A DNA stretch of 9,528 nucleotides. Source: Hydrogenophaga sp. GTDB lineage: Bacteria > Pseudomonadota > Gammaproteobacteria > Burkholderiales > Burkholderiaceae. Positions 1 to 4,985 of the stretch are shown here, piece by piece. The DNA lies in the NCBI GenBank assembly GCA_025458545.1, contig JALOSH010000055.1, forward strand, positions 1-9,528, read 5' to 3'. The notes beneath the pieces were generated by a model. That model was given only the letters and a program-made list of their open reading frames with translations. It searched no databases and was not told the origin of the DNA. How positions within the stretch are numbered: the first letter of the stretch is position 1; the number at the start of each line of letters is the position of its first letter. Position numbers and translations under genes: made by a program.

Positions 1-288
1 AGCGGTGGTCTGGGCGGCGGCGATCTGCCCGCCCCACAGCGCCGCACCGATCAGCAGCGCCATCACCGCGCCCAGGCGCAGGTCCAGCCGCAGGTGAAAG
101 GCGATCGTGCCCAGGCCCACCAGGGTGGCGAGCGACACCGGCCAGTCGCCCACCACCAGGCTCGGGCGCGACAGCAGCGCTGCGATGGCAAAGACAATCA
201 GCGGGATGCCCACCACATGGGTGGCCACGTTGCGGGCGTCCTGGTGGTAGGCCGCATACTGCGACAGGTGATCGGTGAGGGTTTTCAT
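1..288 (-). CDS. Mpo1-like (DUF962) membrane protein, C-terminus cut by window edge
   Basis: The minus strand reads 96 open codons with no stop before the window edge. Residues 12-30 carry the family signature: a Tyr-His pair (H15), Arg-Asn (N20), Thr-His (H24), then Gly-Ile-Pro leading into a hydrophobic segment. Further hydrophobic stretches lie near residues 30-40, 51-64 and 72-90, so this is a small multi-pass membrane protein. Yeast Mpo1, the named family member, is an ER Fe(II)-dependent dioxygenase acting on 2-hydroxy fatty acids; the histidines are its presumed metal ligands. The bacterial role is not established. I start it at 288 because residues from there (MKTLTDHLSQ) resemble the family N-terminus. 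Two in-frame ATGs at 318 and 321 would add 10 or 11 residues, and no ribosome site clearly decides. It is divergent from the Crp/Fnr-type gene. Confidence 0.8.
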   Translation of the reverse strand, partial: MKTLTDHLSQYAAYHQDARNVATHVVGIPLIVFAIAALLSRPSLVVGDWPVSLATLVGLGTIAFHLRLDLRLGAVMALLIGAALWGGQIAAAQTTA

Positions 289-347
289 GAAGCTTTCGAG
301 GGTGGGTTCGTGACGCATCATGGTCACCCGCTGCGCCGCCCGGCGTC

Positions 348-363
348 TGTCGGCTGCCCGACA
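348..363. promoter_or_regulatory. Inverted repeat in divergent promoter region, possible Crp/Fnr-type operator
   Basis: TGTCGG and CCGACA form perfect 6-bp arms around a 4-bp spacer, 27 bp before the regulator's ATG and between the two divergent genes. Two short arms with a small spacer is the usual operator shape for dimeric Crp/Fnr proteins, so self-regulation is possible. The arms match neither the FNR (TTGAT) nor the CRP (TGTGA) half-site, so a chance palindrome in GC-rich DNA is a real alternative. Confidence 0.3.
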
Positions 364-390
364 CAAACACCCCTGGAAAACCCGCATCCC

Positions 391-1101
391 ATGGCCATGG
401 CCTCCACCCGCGCCGAACTCCTGCCCTTGACCGAAGGGCGCTGGTTTCAGCGTTTGCCCGGCGAATTCGCCCAGGCCTTGCTGGCACTGGGACGGCTGCG
501 CACCCTGCAGCCGGGCGAGGCGCTGTTCTTGCGCGACAGCGCCCCTTGCGGCTTGTACGGTCTGGCGGCCGGCGCAATGCGTTTTTCAGGCCACGGCGGC
601 AACGGCGACGCCGCCCGTGAAGCCGTGCTGACGGTGCTGACACCACCGGAATGGTTTGGCGAGATTGGGGTGTTCGACGACTCACCGCGCACCCACGACG
701 CCCACGCCACCGAGCCCACCACGCTGCTGCACCTGCCACAAGCGGCGCTGCAGGACTGGCTGCACGCGCACCCCCAACACTGGCGCGAACTCGGTTGGCT
801 CATGGCCGACAAACTGCGGCTCGCCCTGGTGAGCATGGAAGCGCAACAGTTGCTCCCCGCACCCCAGCGGCTGGCGCAGCGCTTGCTGGTGCTGGCCCAT
901 GGCACCCGGTCCAGCCGCGCTGAAGACAGCTACCAGCGTCACCTCAGCGTGACGCAGGACGAGCTCGCGCGCATGCTCGGCGTATCGCGCCAGACCATCA
1001 ACCAGATCCTGCAGACGCTCAAAGACCAGGGCGTGATCGCACTGCAGCGCGGCGAACTGGAGATCCTGGACATCGACGCGCTGCGCGCGCAGTCTCGTTA
1101 G
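391..1101 (+). CDS. Crp/Fnr-family transcriptional regulator
   Basis: This 236-residue protein has the two-domain Crp/Fnr layout. Residues 15-130 form a cyclic-nucleotide-binding-like beta barrel; the segment FGEIGVFDDSPRT (89-101) aligns with the phosphate-binding cassette, keeping Glu91, Arg100 and Thr101 at positions that contact cAMP in E. coli CRP. Residues 187-208 form the winged-helix recognition motif (LARMLGVSRQTINQIL). It has only one cysteine (C53), so it is not an FNR-type Fe-S sensor. The ligand and regulon cannot be read from sequence. The frame is open upstream to 94, but that part is antisense to the Mpo1-like gene, so I use ATG 391; ATG 397 is equally possible, and only a weak purine run (GGAAAA) precedes them. 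The gene is divergent from the Mpo1-like gene and convergent with queF. Confidence 0.9.
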   Translation: MAMASTRAELLPLTEGRWFQRLPGEFAQALLALGRLRTLQPGEALFLRDSAPCGLYGLAAGAMRFSGHGGNGDAAREAVLTVLTPPEWFGEIGVFDDSPRTHDAHATEPTTLLHLPQAALQDWLHAHPQHWRELGWLMADKLRLALVSMEAQQLLPAPQRLAQRLLVLAHGTRSSRAEDSYQRHLSVTQDELARMLGVSRQTINQILQTLKDQGVIALQRGELEILDIDALRAQSR

Positions 1102-1105
1102 CGCG

Positions 1106-1127
1106 CCGCGCGTTCACTGCCGCGCGG
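1106..1127 (+). terminator. GC-rich hairpin after the Crp/Fnr gene
   Basis: CCGCGCG (1106-1112) pairs with CGCGCGG (1121-1127) around an 8-base loop, 5 bases past the stop codon. No T-tract follows, so it is at best a weak or factor-dependent terminator. Its right arm lies inside the left copy of the 17-bp direct repeat. Confidence 0.35.
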
Positions 1128-1129
1128 TG
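1113..1129 (+). repeat. 17-bp direct repeat, left copy
   Basis: TTCACTGCCGCGCGGTG recurs without mismatch at 1623-1639, 510 bp away. Read on the minus strand, this copy spells Thr-Ala-Arg-Gln-stop, the same last residues as QueF, but the match ends straight after. It therefore looks like a duplicated queF 3' end or an insertion-site duplication left of the peptide gene. Confidence 0.7.
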
Positions 1130-1189
1130 ATGCTCCTATCGCGCCGGTCCAGCACAAGCTCTGAGAGCCGATCCAAGAACCCATGGCTT

Positions 1190-1333
1190 GATGCCTTTGG
1201 TATTCTTTTTGTAGCGTGACACAGAAAATTCACACACAAAAAGGTAACAAGACATATACTTTGCTTGCACTTTATTACCAGTTTCCTTGCTTTGGATCAT
1301 TGGCAAGTGCAACCTCATCAAACCTTTCTGTAG
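1190..1333 (+). promoter_or_regulatory. AT-rich leader/promoter region of the small peptide gene
   Basis: This stretch is clearly poorer in GC than its neighbours, with several T and A runs, and carries no convincing gene. TATACT at 1255-1260 resembles a sigma-70 -10 box, but I see no good -35 box 16-18 bp before it. A promoter here is inferred mainly from the base composition and from the peptide gene that follows. No Shine-Dalgarno sequence is visible before ATG 1334. Confidence 0.35.
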
Positions 1334-1528
1334 ATGTCCATGCGCACCCTCAACGAACAAGAAATGCAGCAAGTGGCCGGTGGCTTTTTCTTCTGCCTGC
1401 CCAAGATCAGGATCGTTCTGCCCAAGCTGAGCCTCCACAAGCCAGTTTGCGCTCCGAAGCCCGCTCCAAGGCCCGCACCCAAGTGCGAGCCCAAGCGCCC
1501 TCCGAAGTGCGAACCGAAGCGCTGCTGA
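1334..1528 (+). CDS. Double-glycine leader peptide, putative bacteriocin/secreted Cys-rich peptide precursor
   Basis: The predicted product is 64 residues. Residues 1-17 fit the double-glycine leader consensus: counted back from Gly17 (-1), they give Gly -2, Val14 -4, Met11 -7, Glu10 -8 and Leu6 -12. Such leaders are cut after GG and exported by ABC transporters with a C39 peptidase domain. The predicted 47-residue core starts FFFC, is strongly basic (12 Lys/Arg against 2 Glu), holds five cysteines (21, 39, 51, 59, 64) and ends in PKCEPKRPPKCEPKRC, where KCEPKR occurs twice. An in-frame TAG at 1331-1333 abuts the ATG, so the frame cannot extend upstream; ATG 1340 is the alternative start. No transporter, immunity or modification gene is in the window. 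I do not recognise the core, so antibacterial, signalling or metal-binding roles are all open. Confidence 0.7.
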   Translation: MSMRTLNEQEMQQVAGGFFFCLPKIRIVLPKLSLHKPVCAPKPAPRPAPKCEPKRPPKCEPKRC

Positions 1529-1534
1529 TGGCGG

Positions 1535-1564
1535 ACACGGCCCGCTGATCACAGCAGGCCGTGT
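1535..1564 (+). terminator. Hairpin just after the peptide gene
   Basis: ACACGGCCCGCTG (1535-1547) pairs with 1552-1564 over 13 positions with one C/A mismatch, around an ATCA loop. It starts 6 bases past the stop codon and stands 8 bases before the stronger terminator. It lacks its own T-tract, so it may protect the mRNA 3' end or assist termination. Confidence 0.5.
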
Positions 1565-1572
1565 GACACCCC

Positions 1573-1609
1573 AAAAAAAGGGCCTGGATCGTCGATCCAG
1601 GCCCTTTTT
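1573..1609. terminator. Bidirectional intrinsic terminator
   Basis: GGGCCTGGATC (1580-1590) pairs perfectly with GATCCAGGCCC (1594-1604) around a 3-base loop. Seven A residues precede the stem and five T residues follow it, so it can act as a rho-independent terminator on both strands. It would end the peptide transcript on the plus strand and the yaaA-oxygenase-queF transcript on the minus strand, 14 bases past the queF stop. Confidence 0.9.
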
Positions 1610-1622
1610 CATGTGCCGCCCA

Positions 1623-1639
1623 TTCACTGCCGCGCGGTG
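1623..1639 (+). repeat. 17-bp direct repeat, right copy (queF 3' end)
   Basis: This is the second perfect copy of TTCACTGCCGCGCGGTG, the first being at 1113-1129. Here it encodes the queF stop codon and the last residues of the protein. A repeat whose copy completes the 3' end of an intact gene is the arrangement left when DNA integrates at a gene end. Confidence 0.7.
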
Positions 1640-2478
1640 CGCACGTTGGCTGGCGGCTGCTGCGGGTGGCTGCTGCGCCAGGGGTTGATGTCGAGCCCAC
1701 CACGGCGCGTGTAACGCGCATAGACCGACAACTGCGTCGGCTTGCAGCGCGACATGACATCCATGTAAATGCGCTCCACGCACTGTTCATGGAATTCGTT
1801 GTGGTTGCGAAAGCTCACGATGTACTGCAGCAGTCCGGCCTGGTCGATCTGCGGGCCGCTGTAGGCAATCTGCACGCTGCCCCAGTCGGGCTGACCGGTC
1901 ACCAGACAATTGCTTTTGAGCAGGTGGCTGGTGAGCGTTTCGGTCACCGGCTGTTCGTGGAACGCCGCGCCCAGCAGTTCGGGCGCAGGCTGGTAGATCT
2001 CGCAGTCCACGTCGAGCCGGTCGACACACAGACCGTCCAGCTCCTGCACCGGCTCGCGGTCAAAGGCCTCCGGCAGCAGCAGCTTCACGCCCACGCCCGC
2101 CATCACCGGGCCGCCGTGCCAGATCGCCGCGCTCACGTCGGCCCGGATGCGCTCGCGCACCGCGTCGGCGCTGTCCATGCGCGTGTTGTTGAAGCTATTG
2201 AGATACAGCTTGAACGACTTGCTCTCGACGATGTGCGTGCTCTCGCACGGGATGGTGATGTGCGCCAGCGCCACCTGCGGCTTGCCCTTGGGGTTGAGCC
2301 AGCTCAGCTCGAACGCGGTCCAGAGATCGGCACCCACGAACGGAATGCGGCCGGTGATGCCGATCTCGCGGCGCTTGGTCTCGCGCGGCAGCGGAAACAG
2401 CAGCGAAGCGTCGTACTGGTCGACGTACGCCGACACTTTGCCGAGCTGGGAGTTCTCAGGCGTCTGGGTGGGGTTCAT
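1624..2478 (-). CDS. queF: NADPH-dependent 7-cyano-7-deazaguanine reductase QueF
   Basis: QueF reduces the nitrile of preQ0 to the amine preQ1, the four-electron step of queuosine biosynthesis before insertion into tRNA. The 284-residue length matches the long, two-module E. coli-type enzyme (282 aa). The QueF signature [13 protein letters not shown] lies at 85-97. The catalytic cysteine is C191 in [14 protein letters not shown], with D198 as the partner aspartate (Cys190/Asp197 in E. coli), and [11 protein letters not shown] follows at 227-237. The start ATG overlaps the TGA of the upstream oxygenase (ATGA), so translation is probably coupled; the open frame further upstream is antisense-like and not QueF. 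The product ends about 14 bases before the shared terminator. The last codons fall within a 17-bp repeat, so the extreme C-terminus may have been remade by an insertion. Confidence 0.97.
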   Translation of the reverse strand: MNPTQTPENSQLGKVSAYVDQYDASLLFPLPRETKRREIGITGRIPFVGADLWTAFELSWLNPKGKPQVALAHITIPCESTHIVESKSFKLYLNSFNNTRMDSADAVRERIRADVSAAIWHGGPVMAGVGVKLLLPEAFDREPVQELDGLCVDRLDVDCEIYQPAPELLGAAFHEQPVTETLTSHLLKSNCLVTGQPDWGSVQIAYSGPQIDQAGLLQYIVSFRNHNEFHEQCVERIYMDVMSRCKPTQLSVYARYTRRGGLDINPWRSSHPQQPPANVRTARQ

Positions 2479-3377
2479 TGGAACTCTCGCTGGCGCAGCC
2501 ATTTGGTGGCGATCCACTTTTCGCCCTCGAGCACGGGCGCGCCGCCGTGCAGCGAGCGCGTGCCGGGGTCGGGCCGGTCGTAGCTGAAGAACACCGCGTG
2601 GCCGCGCTGTGGCATCACTTCCAGGCCCGCGTCGGGGAAGGTGGTGCCGCCGCCGCGCAAGGGGTTGTTCAGGTACATCAGCAGAGTGCCCACGCGCTGC
2701 CCGCCGCGCTTCAGAATACTGGGCGTTCCGGGCTCGGCGGGGTCGAAATAGTCGTAATGCGCCTTGTACTCGGCGCCCGGCTTGTAGTGGAGCACCTGCA
2801 TGCCTTCGCCGTTTTCCACTGGCCAGCCGATCAGCCGGGCGATGCGCGCCTCGATGCGCTGCAACAGCGCACTCTCGCCCCGGTTGAAGAACATGCCGTT
2901 GCTGGTGCGGTCCGGGTTCAGCGACTCGCCACCGGTCTTGGTTTCCACCGTGAGCGAACGCGCCATGCGCGGGCTGGCGTCCGCGATCAGGGCGTCGCAC
3001 TCCTCGTCGCTCAGGAACCCGCCAAGCACCACCACGCGCGGCAGGTTCATGCTGCTGATCACGCGCACCGTGCGATCGTCCAGCGCGATCTCGCGCGGCG
3101 ACTGCGAGAGATCGATGCTGGGCACGGCATGGGTCGGGCTGTGCTGCGCCGCCGCTGGCTGCACCGGCGCGGTCGCCACCACCGGCGAGGGCTGCAAGGT
3201 ACGCCCCGCCGATTGGCGGGCCAGGTGATCGCGCAGCGTGCTCTCCAAAGCCTGCAAGGCAACCGGCTCTTTCCAGCCAGCCGCCTTCATGGAATTCAGG
3301 ATGATTTCTGGCGCAAAGCCAGCCTGAGCCTGCTCAACGATCCAGCTGCGAAGTTCGGGGGTGATGTTCTGGTTCAT
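2475..3377 (-). CDS. 2-oxoglutarate/Fe(II)-dependent oxygenase, prolyl 4-hydroxylase-like
   Basis: The C-terminal half (about 112-295) of this 300-residue protein is a prolyl-4-hydroxylase-type double-stranded beta-helix. It keeps the iron ligands H207-x-D209 (in AHYDYFD) and H277 (in RSLHGG), and K287 ten residues on, the usual 2-oxoglutarate-binding lysine. [11 protein letters not shown] (241-251) and the flanking LMYLNNP are also typical. Residues 1-50 look like a small helical UBA-like module, joined by an Ala/Pro-rich linker (about 55-85). No signal peptide is seen, so it should be cytoplasmic. The substrate is unknown: proline in a protein is the family precedent, but a free amino acid is possible. 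It lies 44 bp after yaaA and overlaps queF by 4 bp in a likely operon. ATG 3377 has only a weak ribosome site. Confidence 0.9.
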   Translation of the reverse strand: MNQNITPELRSWIVEQAQAGFAPEIILNSMKAAGWKEPVALQALESTLRDHLARQSAGRTLQPSPVVATAPVQPAAAQHSPTHAVPSIDLSQSPREIALDDRTVRVISSMNLPRVVVLGGFLSDEECDALIADASPRMARSLTVETKTGGESLNPDRTSNGMFFNRGESALLQRIEARIARLIGWPVENGEGMQVLHYKPGAEYKAHYDYFDPAEPGTPSILKRGGQRVGTLLMYLNNPLRGGGTTFPDAGLEVMPQRGHAVFFSYDRPDPGTRSLHGGAPVLEGEKWIATKWLRQREFQ

Positions 3378-3421
3378 GGCATCTCAGACCCAAAAAACGG
3401 AAACGCTCGGGCCAGCCGCGC

Positions 3422-4198
3422 TCAAGCCTGCTGCTCGCGGCGAAACACCAGGCGGTCGGTCTCGGACGCGCCCGGCACGAAACGGTAGCCTTCCAGCGCA
3501 AAGTCCTTGAGCTGCTCGACGCGGGTCACGCGGTGCTGCACCGCATGCCGCACCATCAGCCCGCGCGCGCGCTTGGCAAAAAAACTCACCACCTTGTGCT
3601 GGCCGCCCTTGCTCTCTTCAAACACACAGGTCACCACGCGCGGCAGCAGCACCTTGCGGTCCACCACCTTGAAGTACTCCTCGCTCGCGAGGTTCACCAC
3701 GATCGGCGTCTTCTCTGACTGCGCGCGCTCGTTGAGGTGATCGGCGATCTGGCGGCCCCAGAACTGGTACAGGTTCTTGCCCTTGGGCGTGACCAGGCGC
3801 GTGCCCATCTCCAGCCGGTACGGCTGCATCAGATCGAGCGGTCGCAAAGCCCCGTACAGGCCGCTCAAAATGCACAGGTGCTGCTGCAACCAGTCCAGCG
3901 CAGCGGCGTCCAGCGTCTTGGCATCGAGCCCGCCGTACACATCGCCATCAAACGCCAGCACCGCCGGTTTCGCGTTCTTCACCGTGAACTTCGGGCGCCA
4001 GGCCTGGTAGCGCGCCACGTTCAGGCCCGACAACTGGTCCGACAAGTCCATCAACTCGGCCACCTGCTGCGGCGACTTTTCGCGCAGCACCTCGATCAAC
4101 TCGCGGGCCTGCGGCACAAACAAGGGCTGCGAGTGCGCAGCCACATGGGGTGGCGTCTCGTAATCGAGCGCTTTGGCGGGGGACAATAAAAACAACAT
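3422..4198 (-). CDS. yaaA: Peroxide stress protein YaaA (UPF0246/DUF328)
   Basis: At 258 residues it equals E. coli YaaA in length. Family motifs run in order: MLFLLSPAK at the N-terminus, FDGDVYGGL (about 83-91), ILSGLYGALRPLDLMQPYRL (about 109-128), GTRLVTPKGKNLYQFW, VVNLASEEYFKVV and FFAKRARGLMVR. In E. coli, YaaA is induced by OxyR and limits intracellular unincorporated iron during H2O2 stress; its biochemical activity is not settled. An AGGA lies 8 bases before ATG 4198, supporting this start. That ATG shares the CATG palindrome with the divergent truC start, so its promoter must lie inside truC. The oxygenase gene follows at 44 bp with no terminator seen between, suggesting one transcript through queF. 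Confidence 0.95.
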   Translation of the reverse strand: MLFLLSPAKALDYETPPHVAAHSQPLFVPQARELIEVLREKSPQQVAELMDLSDQLSGLNVARYQAWRPKFTVKNAKPAVLAFDGDVYGGLDAKTLDAAALDWLQQHLCILSGLYGALRPLDLMQPYRLEMGTRLVTPKGKNLYQFWGRQIADHLNERAQSEKTPIVVNLASEEYFKVVDRKVLLPRVVTCVFEESKGGQHKVVSFFAKRARGLMVRHAVQHRVTRVEQLKDFALEGYRFVPGASETDRLVFRREQQA

Positions 4199-4952
4199 GT
4201 TGGAAATCCTGTATGCCGACGATTATCTGGCAGCGGTGAACAAACCGCCCGGCCTGCTGGTGCACCGCACCGGCCTGGACGCGGGCGAAACCCGCTTTGC
4301 GCTGCAAATGCTGCGCGACCAACTGGGCCGCCCGGTGTGGCCGGTGCACCGGCTCGACAAAGGCACCAGCGGCGTGCTGCTGTTTGCGCTGGATGCGGGC
4401 ACCGCGAGCACGCTCGGCCAGGCCTTCGCCTCGGGCCACGGCGTGCAAAAGACCTACCAAGCCATCGTGCGCGGCTGGCCACCCGACCAAGGCCTGATCG
4501 ACCACCCCCTGCGCCGCCTGCCCGACGACATGCGCACCGAGCGCGAGGAGCTGCAAGACGCGATCACCCGCTTCAAAACCCTGGAGCGCTACGAACTGCC
4601 GCTGCCGCAAAGCGGCTTCGCCACCACCCGCTGCGCCCTGGTGGAGCTGCAACCCCAGACCGGCCGCCGCCACCAACTGCGCCGCCACATGAAACACATC
4701 GCCCACCCCATCGTGGGCGACGCGACCCACGGCAAAGGTCCGCTGAACCGGGCGGTGGCTGGGTTGCTGGGGGTGCAGCGGCTGTGGCTGCATGCTATCT
4801 CGCTGGAACTCCTGCATCCGGCGGATGGAAAACCCATCTTGGTATTCGCACCGCTGGCCACGCATTGGACTCGAATGCGGATATTGAGCGGTCACCCTTC
4901 GAAAAATTGGCCTGTGATTTGTATTGATCTGCCATCTAACCGCATTCCCTGA
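4197..4952 (+). CDS. truC: tRNA pseudouridine(65) synthase TruC
   Basis: This RluA-family synthase has 251 residues. MLEILYADD at the N-terminus and the VNKPPGLLVHRTGLD segment match TruC of E. coli, which isomerises U65 in certain tRNAs. The catalytic aspartate is D54 in HRLDKGTSGVLL; QPQTGRRHQLRRHMKHIAHPIVGD (given here as positions 153-175 with key residues R157, H159 and H164) is the family's motif III region. ATG 4197 is chosen because the family begins there; a TTG at 4173 would add eight residues inside yaaA. A GGGGGA stretch lies rather far (14 bases) from the ATG. Residues 225-251 do not look like the usual C-terminus, and GC content drops from about 4860 onward, so the 3' end may have been replaced when the neighbouring NTPase gene arrived. 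Confidence 0.92.
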   Translation: MLEILYADDYLAAVNKPPGLLVHRTGLDAGETRFALQMLRDQLGRPVWPVHRLDKGTSGVLLFALDAGTASTLGQAFASGHGVQKTYQAIVRGWPPDQGLIDHPLRRLPDDMRTEREELQDAITRFKTLERYELPLPQSGFATTRCALVELQPQTGRRHQLRRHMKHIAHPIVGDATHGKGPLNRAVAGLLGVQRLWLHAISLELLHPADGKPILVFAPLATHWTRMRILSGHPSKNWPVICIDLPSNRIP

Positions 4953-4985
4953 AGTGTGTGCGCCCTGATAGCACTGGCGCTGAGA

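Noticed and set aside
1216..1548. 110-codon plus-strand frame overlapping the GG-leader gene
   Set aside because: It crosses the AT-rich leader and the peptide gene in another phase; the double-glycine leader is present only in the 1334 frame.
1136..1783. 215-codon minus-strand open frame across the peptide locus
   Set aside because: It runs through the bidirectional terminator and over the queF 3' end in another phase, with no motif; a chance frame.
1666..2583. 305-codon plus-strand open frame
   Set aside because: It is antisense to queF; His/Arg/Ala-rich with no motif.
2478..3488. 336-codon plus-strand open frame
   Set aside because: It is antisense to the oxygenase gene, which carries an intact iron and 2-oxoglutarate motif set; there is no domain in the antisense product.
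4953..4985. Terminator between truC and the NTPase gene
   Set aside because: Only a 5-bp GCGCC/GGCGC pairing with an 11-base loop and no T-tract; too weak to call.
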